The translations under genes were made by a program, and so were the position numbers. DNA of 64,000 bases from Caldifarciminota bacterium (GTDB taxonomy: Bacteria > Hydrothermota > Hydrothermia > UBA1063 > CAJXJZ01): the NCBI GenBank assembly GCA_027038175.1, contig JALVYB010000073.1:31922-95921 (forward strand). The letters run 5' to 3'. This document shows, one piece after another, positions 55,171 through 62,829 of the stretch. How positions within the stretch are numbered: the stretch's first letter is position 1; every line of letters begins with the position of its first letter. The notes under the pieces are model-generated. The model did not search any database. It was not told the DNA's origin and saw only the letters and a list, made by a program, of their open reading frames with translations.

Positions 55171-57926
55171 TGGCTACAAAAAACGCTGTTGTTGTCGGTT
55201 CCGGGATTGCCGGTCTGAATACGGCTTTTTCTCTTGTTGAAAAAGGATATACGGTTAAAGTTATAGAAAAGAAGCCATATATTGGTGGAAAACTGCGGCA
55301 ACTTGACTGGCAGTTTCCCAATGACGCCTGCGGTATGTGCCAGATGTATCCACTTTATGACCCGTCATTTTGTGATACCTGTATCAGGAGGGGAGTGGCT
55401 AAAGACGGCATTGAATTCCTCACGCTCTCAGAGGTTACTGGTATTGAGGGGGAAAAGGGAAACTTTAAGGTGAAAGTTATCAAAAAGCACAGGGGAGTTA
55501 ACGAGAATTGCACCGCCTGTGCTAAATGTGAGGAGGTCTGTCCGGAGTACAGATTTTCTGATTTTAATTACATAAAGACAAAAGCCATCTACAAAGATTA
55601 CCCACGCAATTTCCCCAATCTTTACACCATTGATTTTGAGGCATGTACAAAGTGCGGTAAGTGTGTGGAGGTCTGTCCGGAGGATGCTATAGAACTTGAA
55701 GGGAAGGATGAGGAGTTAATAATAGAGGCAGACTATGTGTTCTTCGCCCCGGGTATTAAAGAGAGAGACCTTTCTTACCTTAAGGAGTTTGGCTATGGCA
55801 TTTACCCCAACGTCATAAATTCCACTCAGTTTGAAAGGCTTATATCAGGTAATCATCCAAATAAAGGTGAGTTGAAAAGGCCTTCTGACGGTAAAAAGCC
55901 GAAAAAAATCGCCTTTATACAGTGCATGGGCTCCCGTGACAGGCAAAATCCTGACTGCTCTTCTATTTGCTGTATGTTTGCCCTGAAAGAAGTAAGACTC
56001 TTAAGGGAATATCATGAGGATATAGAGCCATGGGTTTTCTACATGGATATGAGAGCATATACCAAAGGAGGGTACAGGTATTTTAAAACAACGGATGCGC
56101 ACTTTGTAAATGCAAGACCTGCAAAGGTGGAAGAAGATGAGAACGGGAACCTATTACTGTACTTTGAGGAAAATGGAAAATTCAGAAAGGAGGAATTTGA
56201 CCTTGTAGTGCTTTCTGTTGGTACTTCGGTTGACATACCTCAATTTGAACAAAAAGACGGCATATATTTACTTTATGACACCCCGCTTGAAATAAGGAAG
56301 AGCATAATAAGTTCATATGCTGCGACATTTGAGGCTGAAGTTCTTGAAAAAGATGAAAAGGAGTACACCTTTCCTCTTAAGGATGAGTACAGCATTGCTG
56401 TTGTGGATACCACAGGAAAGGTTGAAAAGGTGCAGAATCTAAAGGTAATTGAAATCCCGCCTCTTCGTAAAAATGAGGATGTAGTAACGCTCCTTGGCAA
56501 ACTTGCAGAGGAGTCTGTGGACCTCTTTGTTTTAGTGGTGGATGACAGGTTTATGGCGGAAAGGCTTCTTGCAGGCAGGATAAATCCCCTTACATACGAG
56601 ATTATAGATGCAATGCGTGAAAGTGATGTTAAATTTGCGACAGAACGTGCTTATTTAAAATTAAAATACAGAGTCCCTGTAAAAGGTAAAGCCAGAAAAC
56701 CACAGAAGGAGGTGCTCGTTATTGGTGCAGGTCCCGCTGGTCTTTCTGTAGCATCATCGCTTGCCCGGCGTGGTGTAAGGGTTCATGTGGTTGAAAAGAA
56801 AGAGAATATGGGGGGCGAGGGAATTCATATAAAGCGGGATATGGATGGAAAAGATGAGACTCTCCTTGAGGAACTTGTAAAAGAGGTCACGGATTTGAGG
56901 GTTCCTGTGTACACAAATAGTGTGGTAAAAAACATACGGGGGATACCGGGAGATTATGTGGTTGAGATTCAGAAAGGAAATGAAAATGAGTTTGTTAATG
57001 TCTCTGCAATTGTCCTTGCCACAGGTGCCTCTCCGTATGCTCCTTCTGAATACCTGTATGGAAAAAATGAAAAAGTACTCACTCAGAGGGAGTTTGAGGA
57101 AAGGGAAATTGACGTAAAAAATCTCAATACGATTGTTATGATACAGTGCGTGGGTTCACGGAACGAGGAGTATCCGGTTTGTTCTGTCGTATGTTGCAGA
57201 GATGCCATAAAGAATGCTCTGTACATTAAGGAAAAGAACCCGGATGCCGAAGTTTATGTCCTGTACAGGGACATGATGACCTATGGAACGAGTGAGAAAT
57301 ATTACAGGGAGGCGAGAAGAAAAGGGGTCATATTCGTGCGTTACGCAGAGGAGAATCCACCAGTTGTTACTGAAGAGGGTGGAGAATTACGCGTAAAAGT
57401 ACATGATAAAATATTTGATATGGACCTATCCATAGTACCGGACCTTGTCCTCTTATCTACAGGGATGAGACCACATGAAGGAAATTATGAACTTTCAAAG
57501 ATGCTGGGCATTAGCCTTGATACAGATGGGTATTTTAACACCCTGAACATAAAGTTCAATCCCATACAGACGAAAAATGCAGGTGTTTTTATTGCTGGAA
57601 CAGCCCTTTCACCAATGACGATGGATGAAGCGGTACTCTCAGGAAAGGCTGCTGCGTCCAAGGTCCTTGATTTTCTTAACAACTTTGGGGTAAACCAGAG
57701 GTACAGAACGAGCGCTGTAAGAGAGAGGGTTTGTGCAGGTTGTGCCCTCTGTGTTGAGGTATGTCCTTTTGAGGCAAGGTTCATTGAAGAGGATGAGAAG
57801 GTTGCAAAAGTAATTTATGATATATGCCAGGCATGTGGTCTCTGTGTGGCTGCATGCCCATCAGGGTCTGCATTCCTTCTGGGAGAGGAAACAAAGGGTA
57901 TTATGCATGCCCTTTCAAGGATTTAG
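55170..57926 (+). CDS. Second tandem HdrA (QmoA/QmoB-like halves)
   Basis: 918 residues, two HdrA-like halves. First half: FAD fold GSGIAG near the N-terminus, two ferredoxin clusters (Cys114/117/120/124 and 159/162/165/169), and SICCMFALKE. A linker domain at about 390-505 matches the HdrA N-terminal domain in fold position but has lost its CxC (reads AVVDTTG). Second half: FAD fold GAGPAG at 519-524, then C-terminal clusters Cys855/858/861/865 and 886/889/892/896. Likely the HdrA that sits with HdrC and HdrB encoded downstream, with FlxA just upstream. Confidence 0.9.
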   Translation: MATKNAVVVGSGIAGLNTAFSLVEKGYTVKVIEKKPYIGGKLRQLDWQFPNDACGMCQMYPLYDPSFCDTCIRRGVAKDGIEFLTLSEVTGIEGEKGNFKVKVIKKHRGVNENCTACAKCEEVCPEYRFSDFNYIKTKAIYKDYPRNFPNLYTIDFEACTKCGKCVEVCPEDAIELEGKDEELIIEADYVFFAPGIKERDLSYLKEFGYGIYPNVINSTQFERLISGNHPNKGELKRPSDGKKPKKIAFIQCMGSRDRQNPDCSSICCMFALKEVRLLREYHEDIEPWVFYMDMRAYTKGGYRYFKTTDAHFVNARPAKVEEDENGNLLLYFEENGKFRKEEFDLVVLSVGTSVDIPQFEQKDGIYLLYDTPLEIRKSIISSYAATFEAEVLEKDEKEYTFPLKDEYSIAVVDTTGKVEKVQNLKVIEIPPLRKNEDVVTLLGKLAEESVDLFVLVVDDRFMAERLLAGRINPLTYEIIDAMRESDVKFATERAYLKLKYRVPVKGKARKPQKEVLVIGAGPAGLSVASSLARRGVRVHVVEKKENMGGEGIHIKRDMDGKDETLLEELVKEVTDLRVPVYTNSVVKNIRGIPGDYVVEIQKGNENEFVNVSAIVLATGASPYAPSEYLYGKNEKVLTQREFEEREIDVKNLNTIVMIQCVGSRNEEYPVCSVVCCRDAIKNALYIKEKNPDAEVYVLYRDMMTYGTSEKYYREARRKGVIFVRYAEENPPVVTEEGGELRVKVHDKIFDMDLSIVPDLVLLSTGMRPHEGNYELSKMLGISLDTDGYFNTLNIKFNPIQTKNAGVFIAGTALSPMTMDEAVLSGKAAASKVLDFLNNFGVNQRYRTSAVRERVCAGCALCVEVCPFEARFIEEDEKVAKVIYDICQACGLCVAACPSGSAFLLGEETKGIMHALSRI

Positions 57927-57935
57927 GAGGGAACA

Positions 57936-58442
57936 ATGAGTGAAGTAATAGATGTGAGTAAACTGGACCGTAATTTTAAATACCAGGTAATAAACGAGCC
58001 TGGTGGAGAGGGACTTTTATCCTGTTTTGCGTGTGGAACCTGTGCTGCCTCCTGCCCTGTAAGAGAGGTTGATGAAAGATTTAACCCGAGGAAACTCATC
58101 AGAATGGTGATTCTTGGTATGAAGGATGAGGTACTTCAGAACGAGTTTATTTATCTTTGTTCTGGTTGCTATCTGTGTCAGGAAAGATGTCCTCAGGATG
58201 TCGGTATAACTGAACTCATGACCGCTCTCAGAAATATAGCAGTAAAAGAAGGCTATCTCCATCCGTCCTTTAAAGCACAGCTGGAGTTTGTGTATGGTCT
58301 TGGCAGATTATACGAGCTTACTGAATTTGATAATAAAAAGAGGGCTAAAAATGGATTGCCAGAGCTTACCCCTGTTGTTGATGAAGTTAAAACCCTGTTA
58401 AAAGAAGCAGGACTTTCAAAGTTTGTGGAGGTGGAAGAATGA
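57936..58442 (+). CDS. hdrC: Heterodisulfide reductase subunit C (HdrC)
   Basis: 168 residues with two [4Fe-4S] motifs: Cys30/33/36/40 and Cys75/78/81/85, then a helical tail. HdrC relays electrons from HdrA to HdrB. No transmembrane segment, so it is the soluble HdrC type. AGGAGGG precedes the ATG. The stop overlaps hdrB (ATGA). Confidence 0.95.
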   Translation: MSEVIDVSKLDRNFKYQVINEPGGEGLLSCFACGTCAASCPVREVDERFNPRKLIRMVILGMKDEVLQNEFIYLCSGCYLCQERCPQDVGITELMTALRNIAVKEGYLHPSFKAQLEFVYGLGRLYELTEFDNKKRAKNGLPELTPVVDEVKTLLKEAGLSKFVEVEE

Positions 58443-59326
58443 AATATGCACTCTTTTTAGGCTGTACCATTCCGGTAAGGGGCCAGAATTATGAAATGTC
58501 AGCAAGGAGGATAGCAAAGGAGCTGGATATAGAGTTTGAGGATATAAAGGAGTTCTCCTGCTGTGGTTTCCCGGTTCGCTCCATTGATAAAGAAGCTCAG
58601 CTCTTAATAAGTGCCAGGAATCTTGCAATAGCCGAGGAGAGGGGGCTTGATATAATCACGCTCTGTAACGCATGTACCATTACGCTTCAGGAAGCCAAAC
58701 TCGAACTTGACCATGACCCAGAACTTAAAAAGAGAATAAATGAGAAGTTAAAGAAAGTTGGAAAGGAATATAAAGGGACAGCAAAGGTCAAACACTTTGC
58801 AAGGTTCCTTTATGAGGAATACACTGTGGATAAAATCAAAGAGAAAATCAAAAAGCCCCTTAAAAACATAAAGGCTGCTGCTCATTATGGGTGTCACTTT
58901 ATAAGACCAACAGAGGTATATAAGGATTTTGATGACCCCGAGCATCCAAAGAGCCTTGATGAACTTATAGAGGCAACAGGAGCCGAGTCTCCTGACTATC
59001 CGGACAAACAGAGGTGTTGTGGTGGTGGAATCCTTGGAATAAAGGAAGAGGATGCCCTATCCATGACCAAAAATAAACTGGATGATGTAAAAAGTGTTGG
59101 CGCTGATTGTATGATTTCTATATGTCCCTTCTGCTCAATCATGTATGATGGGAACCAGAAGAAAATAGAAAAGACCTACGAGACAGAGTACAAAATACCC
59201 GTTCTGTATTACCCCCAGCTTCTTGGTCTTGCCATGGGAATCCCCGCTGATGAACTGGGATTTAAAATGAACAGAGTAAAGACCAAGAATTTTCTTGCAA
59301 AGGTAGAAGGTCAGGATGAAGCCTGA
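58439..59326 (+). CDS. hdrB: Heterodisulfide reductase subunit B (HdrB), both CCG domains intact
   Basis: 295 residues. Two CCG domains hold the unusual non-cubane [4Fe-4S] clusters that cleave heterodisulfides in the methanogen enzyme. Domain 1: Cys9, Cys41-Cys42, Cys76, Cys79. Domain 2: Cys152, Cys193-Cys194, Cys229, Cys232. All ligands are kept, so this should be a catalytic disulfide- or persulfide-handling subunit rather than a degenerate one. The natural substrate is not coenzyme M-S-S-coenzyme B unless the host makes these; protein or low-molecular disulfides are more likely in a bacterium. Confidence 0.94.
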   Translation: MKYALFLGCTIPVRGQNYEMSARRIAKELDIEFEDIKEFSCCGFPVRSIDKEAQLLISARNLAIAEERGLDIITLCNACTITLQEAKLELDHDPELKKRINEKLKKVGKEYKGTAKVKHFARFLYEEYTVDKIKEKIKKPLKNIKAAAHYGCHFIRPTEVYKDFDDPEHPKSLDELIEATGAESPDYPDKQRCCGGGILGIKEEDALSMTKNKLDDVKSVGADCMISICPFCSIMYDGNQKKIEKTYETEYKIPVLYYPQLLGLAMGIPADELGFKMNRVKTKNFLAKVEGQDEA

Positions 59327-59702
59327 GGATATAGAACGTATCCTTGAGATTGAGAAAGAACAGAAACTCATAAACAAGGGACTTGTTAAATTCAGAAAGA
59401 AGGCAGGAGAAAAAGCAAAGGCATTTTTAGATTTTCATAGAATTTCTCAATCAAAGGGAGCCCTTTCAAACAGGTTCAGGGAGCTTATAAGGCTTGCCAT
59501 AGTTACAGAAGAGGGGTGTTATCCCTGTATATTAAAGCATCTCAGGCTTGCTTTTGCCGAAGGTGCAACAGAGGAAGAGGTGATAGATGCCATGGTTGTT
59601 CTCCTCTCCATGAGGGGAGGAATGGTTTATGAATATATAGGCTTTGTAATGGAAGCAATGGAATATTTAAAACAAAAGGAGGTGCAGGATGGACGCAAAT
59701 AA
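59316..59702 (+). CDS. Carboxymuconolactone decarboxylase/AhpD-like thiol protein
   Basis: 128 residues of the CMD/AhpD fold: KGALSNRFRELIRLAI followed by Cys68-x2-Cys71-x3-His75 and GATEEEVIDAMVVLLSMRGG. The CxxC-His arrangement is the redox site of AhpD, which in mycobacteria is reduced by a lipoyl group on a dehydrogenase subunit. A lipoyl-carrier gene lies in the same operon, so a dithiol exchange partner role is plausible. It overlaps hdrB by 11 bases and tusA by 14. Confidence 0.87.
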   Translation: MKPEDIERILEIEKEQKLINKGLVKFRKKAGEKAKAFLDFHRISQSKGALSNRFRELIRLAIVTEEGCYPCILKHLRLAFAEGATEEEVIDAMVVLLSMRGGMVYEYIGFVMEAMEYLKQKEVQDGRK

Positions 59703-59919
59703 AACCCTTGATACAAGAGGGATGGCATGCCCCATGCCAATAATAAAAACCAAAAAAGCCATGGATGAACTTGAGGCAGGGCAGGTCCTGCTGGTGATAG
59801 CAGATGACCCGGGTGCCAAGGAGGATTTTCCGGCATGGTGTGAGCAAACTGGTAATAAACTGGTGAAGATGGAAGAAAAAGATGATGATATCTACATTTA
59901 CATAGAAAAGGGGGTGTAA
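59689..59919 (+). CDS. tusA: TusA-family sulfur carrier protein
   Basis: 76 residues with the TusA/SirA signature LDTRGMACPMPIIKTKKA; Cys14 of CPMP carries the persulfide. TusA passes sulfane sulfur between proteins, both in tRNA thiolation and in dissimilatory sulfur pathways. AAAGGAGGTG precedes the ATG. Placement beside hdrB and DsrE-type genes points to the dissimilatory or relay role. Confidence 0.94.
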   Translation: MDANKTLDTRGMACPMPIIKTKKAMDELEAGQVLLVIADDPGAKEDFPAWCEQTGNKLVKMEEKDDDIYIYIEKGV

Positions 59920-59920
59920 C

Positions 59921-60289
59921 ATGGCTGAAAAGAAAAAACTCTTCATAATGGCAACCCATGGACCGGAGAATCCTGAACTTGCGACCATACCCTTTGTGAT
60001 GGGTAATGCTGCCCTTGCAGCGGGGATAGAGGTTGTAATGGGATTTCAGGGAAACGGTGTGATGCTTGTGCGGAAAGGCTGTCCGGAGCACGTGTTTGCT
60101 GCAAACTTTCCACCTCTGCAGGAACTCATGAATGCATTCGTGGAAATGGGGGGCAGGTTGCTTGTATGTGGACCCTGTGTGAAATCAAGAAAAATAGAGG
60201 ATAAGGATTTCATTGAATCTGCTACAGTGGTAAATGCACCCACATTTATTAATGAGATTATGACAGCCACACAATCGCTGGTGTATTAA
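59921..60289 (+). CDS. DsrE-superfamily protein with CxxC
   Basis: 122 residues of the DsrE/F-like fold: ATHGPENPELATIPFVMGNAA at the start and VCGPCVKSR, with Cys83 and Cys86, at the place where DsrE-type proteins hold the active cysteine. A third cysteine (54) is present. Probable sulfur-transfer partner of TusA. Follows tusA after one base. Confidence 0.85.
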   Translation: MAEKKKLFIMATHGPENPELATIPFVMGNAALAAGIEVVMGFQGNGVMLVRKGCPEHVFAANFPPLQELMNAFVEMGGRLLVCGPCVKSRKIEDKDFIESATVVNAPTFINEIMTATQSLVY

Positions 60290-60290
60290 A

Positions 60291-60707
60291 ATGGCTGATG
60301 AAAAGAAGAAAAAGAAAATAGCCATAGTGGTATCAGAGAATAGCCTTGATAAGGCTATGATGCCAATGATACTTGCAACAAGTGGAATAGCCCTTGATGC
60401 TGAAGTCCATGTGTTCTTCACCTTCTGGGGACTCATGCTGCTTAAGAAAAATTACAAACCCAAACTAAAGGGTATGATGAAACCCTTTACTGGCATGATG
60501 ATAAAGAAGATGAAAGAGCAGAATGTGGCAACATTTCAGGAACTCAGGGAGCAATGCGTTGAACTTGGAGCAAAGTTCTATGCGTGTTCTACTTCAATGG
60601 CAATGATGGGAGTAAAGGAAGAGGACCTTATAGATGGAGTAGAAATTGCCGGGGCTACCAAATTCCTCAAACTCGCTATGGATGCAGATGTAACGATGTT
60701 TATTTAG
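60291..60707 (+). CDS. DsrE2-like protein
   Basis: 138 residues. The sequence VHVFFTFWGLMLLKK with a Met-rich segment (GMMKPFTGMM) and FYACSTSMAMMG is characteristic of the DsrE2 (DsrE/DsrF/DrsH-like) group. Cysteines are at 89 and 99; Cys99 is the likely active one. Membrane helices are not evident despite the Met-rich part. DsrE2 genes commonly accompany tusA in sulfur-oxidising clusters. One-base gap after the preceding gene, and a weak ribosome-binding site. Confidence 0.87.
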   Translation: MADEKKKKKIAIVVSENSLDKAMMPMILATSGIALDAEVHVFFTFWGLMLLKKNYKPKLKGMMKPFTGMMIKKMKEQNVATFQELREQCVELGAKFYACSTSMAMMGVKEEDLIDGVEIAGATKFLKLAMDADVTMFI

Positions 60708-60718
60708 GAGGCAAGGTT

Positions 60719-61069
60719 ATGAAATTAAAATTTTTGGTGAGAACAGGTCCATATTCATATCAGAATATAGATACGGTTTATCACCTTGCCAAAAGGGCAG
60801 TAAATAGGGGACATGAGGTGTTTATATTCCTCTATGAGGACGGAACTTTGAATGCCCAGGCAAATATAAGGTCTTTAGAAGAGCGGAATATTGCAGAGAG
60901 AGTAAAGGAACTTGTTGATATGGGAGTAAAAATAGGGCTCTGTGGTACCTGTGCCAAATTCAGGGGACAGAACAAGAAAGAGGTGGTAGAAGGAGTGAAG
61001 TTCGGAGGACTTGCACTTTTAGTCAGAGAAATGCCGGATTGCGATAGATTTATAGTCTTCGGATATTAG
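60719..61069 (+). CDS. DsrE/F-like protein with CxxC
   Basis: 116 residues from the ATG at 60719, which has AGGAGG seven bases upstream; a longer in-frame opening back to 60584 is overlap with the previous gene. DsrE fold: FLVRTGPYSYQNIDTVYHLA, FIFLYEDGT, and IGLCGTCAKFRG with Cys75/Cys78 in the active-site position. Likely a sulfur-relay protein acting with the neighbours. Confidence 0.85.
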   Translation: MKLKFLVRTGPYSYQNIDTVYHLAKRAVNRGHEVFIFLYEDGTLNAQANIRSLEERNIAERVKELVDMGVKIGLCGTCAKFRGQNKKEVVEGVKFGGLALLVREMPDCDRFIVFGY

Positions 61070-61078
61070 GAGGCAAAA

Positions 61079-61444
61079 ATGAGAAAGGTCATAGTACTTG
61101 TTAATGCAGCACCGTATGGAACGGCAACACCTGCCGAGGCATATAGAACCATACAGGGGCTTGCAGGTATGGGAATAGAAACTACCTGTGTACTCCTGGG
61201 AGATGGAGTTTTCGTGCTCTTAAAGGAACAGAAACCTGAGAGTATTGATATGCAAAATTTAAGTGAGGCATATAAAGCACTACATGAGTTTGATGTTAAA
61301 ATCTATGTCTGTAGAGATTCCATGGTAGAGCGAGGGGTCCGTGAAGATGATATAGAGGGAGCGGATGGTATACTCTCGTGCGACGAAATAAACAAACTCA
61401 TAGATGAGCACCATTGTGTACTAACATTCACATCCGGAGGTTAA
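61079..61444 (+). CDS. DsrE/TusD-like sulfurtransferase subunit
   Basis: 121 residues. VIVLVNAAPYGTATPAEAYR at the start and KIYVCRDSMVERGV, placing a cysteine at residue 78, the same position as the active cysteine of TusD/DsrE. AGGAGG precedes the ATG. With the next gene (DsrH-like) and the preceding one it could make a TusBCD/DsrEFH-type complex. Confidence 0.85.
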   Translation: MRKVIVLVNAAPYGTATPAEAYRTIQGLAGMGIETTCVLLGDGVFVLLKEQKPESIDMQNLSEAYKALHEFDVKIYVCRDSMVERGVREDDIEGADGILSCDEINKLIDEHHCVLTFTSGG

Positions 61445-61446
61445 AA

Positions 61447-61743
61447 ATGGGCAGACTTTTTATAATAAGTACTTCTCCATTTAAGAGACTTGAGTCAAAA
61501 ACCAATATTTATCTTGCCAGGAAGGGAGATAGTGTGATATTCATTCAGAATGGGGTATACGTCGCACTGAATATACCGGCAGATTTAAAGGAAGGCATAG
61601 AAAAGAAGAAGGAAGAAGGTGTTGAATTCTATGCATTAAAAGAGGATATGGAAGCAAGAGGGGTTAAAGAATTTTTTGGAAAGGTCGTGGATTATGATGG
61701 CTTTCTGGACTTAATAGAAAAACACGATAAAGTGATTCATTAA
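61447..61743 (+). CDS. DsrH/TusB-like protein lacking cysteine
   Basis: 98 residues from the ATG at 61447, with CGGAGG upstream; an in-frame opening from 61414 is overlap. DsrH/TusB pattern: FIISTSPFK, GDSVIFIQNGVYVAL, FYALKEDMEARGV and VVDYDGFLDLIEKH. No cysteine occurs in the whole protein, so the catalytic-type Cys of DsrH is gone and the role would be structural. Confidence 0.83.
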   Translation: MGRLFIISTSPFKRLESKTNIYLARKGDSVIFIQNGVYVALNIPADLKEGIEKKKEEGVEFYALKEDMEARGVKEFFGKVVDYDGFLDLIEKHDKVIH

Positions 61744-61756
61744 AAAGGAGGGAATA

Positions 61757-62179
61757 ATGGAAGTAAAAGGCTATAAAATGCCAGAAGACCTTTACTACCA
61801 CAAGGAACACATGTGGGTAAAAGTAGAGGGGAACAAAGCCATATGTGGACTTACCGATTTTGCTCAGAAACTTGCAGGCGAGATTTCTTTTATAGAACTT
61901 CCTGAAGAAGGGGATGAGGTGGAAAAGGATTCTGTCATAGGTTCCTATGAAACAGGCAAATGGCTGGGGAAAATTTATGCTCCTGTGTCAGGTGAGGTAA
62001 CGAAAGTGAATGAGGATGTGGACGATGACCCTGCTATCATTAATGAAGACCCATTCGGAAAAGGGTGGCTCTTTGAAATAGAGATGAGCGACCCTTCAGA
62101 ACTTGATGACCTCATGAAAGGTGAGGATGCAAAGAACTGGTTACTTTCTGAGATTGAAAAACACGAAAAAGAAGCATAA
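61757..62179 (+). CDS. GcvH-like lipoyl carrier, LbpA-type candidate
   Basis: 140 residues of the glycine-cleavage H-protein fold: HKEHMWVKVEGN, GLTDFAQKLAGEISFIELP, and IYAPVSGEV. The lipoyl lysine is Lys68 in the hairpin ETGKW; ordinary GcvH has ESVKA there, so Trp69 and Gly67 are departures. No gcvT or gcvP gene is in the window, and the gene sits at the end of a sulfur/Hdr operon. That is the context of LbpA, the lipoate-binding protein of sHdr sulfur oxidation. AAGGAGGG precedes the ATG. No lipoate ligase or synthase gene is nearby. Confidence 0.82.
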   Translation: MEVKGYKMPEDLYYHKEHMWVKVEGNKAICGLTDFAQKLAGEISFIELPEEGDEVEKDSVIGSYETGKWLGKIYAPVSGEVTKVNEDVDDDPAIINEDPFGKGWLFEIEMSDPSELDDLMKGEDAKNWLLSEIEKHEKEA

Positions 62180-62688
62180 TGGAAGTATTTGAGTGCATAA
62201 AGACGCGGAGGAGCATAAGGGCGTATCAGAAAAAGCTCATAGAGGATGAAAAACTTATAAAAATCCTTGATGCTGCCCGACTTGCTCCCTCCGCGCACAA
62301 TCATCAGCCCTGGAAATTTATTGTCGTAAGGGACAAAGATAAAAAGCAGGCTCTCATTGAAGCCTGCTGCGGGCAGGAATTCGTAGGTGATGCAGGCGCT
62401 GTGGTAGTTGGGCTCGGACTTAAAAAACACAGGTTTAAAAATGGAATGAACTCAAATGCCATTGACGTCACCATAGCTCTTGAGCACATGGTGCTTGAAG
62501 CATGGGAACTGGGCGTTGGTAGTTGCTGGATTCTCGCCTTCTGGCCTGATAAGGTAAGGAAAATTTTGAATATCCCAGAGGACATTGATATCGTGGGAAT
62601 CCTTACCCTGGGCTATCCAGCCGAATCCCCACCCGCAAGACCAAGAAAAGACCTTGGTGAAATAGTGTGCTGGGACGGGTATTGCTAA
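62179..62688 (+). CDS. Nitroreductase-family flavoprotein
   Basis: 169 residues, short nitroreductase type that binds FMN. ECIKTRRSIRAYQKK at the start and APSAHNHQPWKFIVVRDK are the FMN-phosphate and isoalloxazine segments; GVGSCWILAF follows. It should reduce a small acceptor with NAD(P)H; the true substrate is unknown. TAATG overlap with the lipoyl-carrier gene makes it the last gene of the operon. C-terminal CWDGYC adds two cysteines. Confidence 0.88.
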   Translation: MEVFECIKTRRSIRAYQKKLIEDEKLIKILDAARLAPSAHNHQPWKFIVVRDKDKKQALIEACCGQEFVGDAGAVVVGLGLKKHRFKNGMNSNAIDVTIALEHMVLEAWELGVGSCWILAFWPDKVRKILNIPEDIDIVGILTLGYPAESPPARPRKDLGEIVCWDGYC

Positions 62689-62816
62689 GAGTTATTGAGA
62701 AGTTTGTTTTGGAATCACGATAGTTAAATTAGTTTTTTAAAGGGTTAGTTTGAGTAGTCTTTGATAGGGAGTTAGTATTTTATTGCCCTTCTCTTTTTCT
62801 TACGCAGACAACCCCT

Positions 62817-62822
62817 TAAAAT
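62817..62822 (+). promoter_or_regulatory. -10 box of TPR gene, leaderless type candidate
   Basis: TAAAAT ends 7 bases before the ATG at 62830, with no ribosome-binding site. The -35 is poor. An alternative promoter is TTGAGT (62750-62755), 17 bases, TAGTAT (62773-62778). Confidence 0.3.
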
Positions 62823-62829
62823 ACTTACT

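Noticed and set aside
60584..60718. Upstream extension of the DsrE/F-like gene overlapping the DsrE2-like gene in another frame
   Set aside because: The extension has no DsrE similarity, and AGGAGG seven bases before the ATG at 60719 fixes the start.
61757..62179. Calling the lipoyl carrier a plain glycine-cleavage H protein
   Set aside because: No glycine-cleavage partner in the window, a changed lipoylation hairpin and a sulfur/Hdr operon context make the LbpA reading more likely, though not proven.
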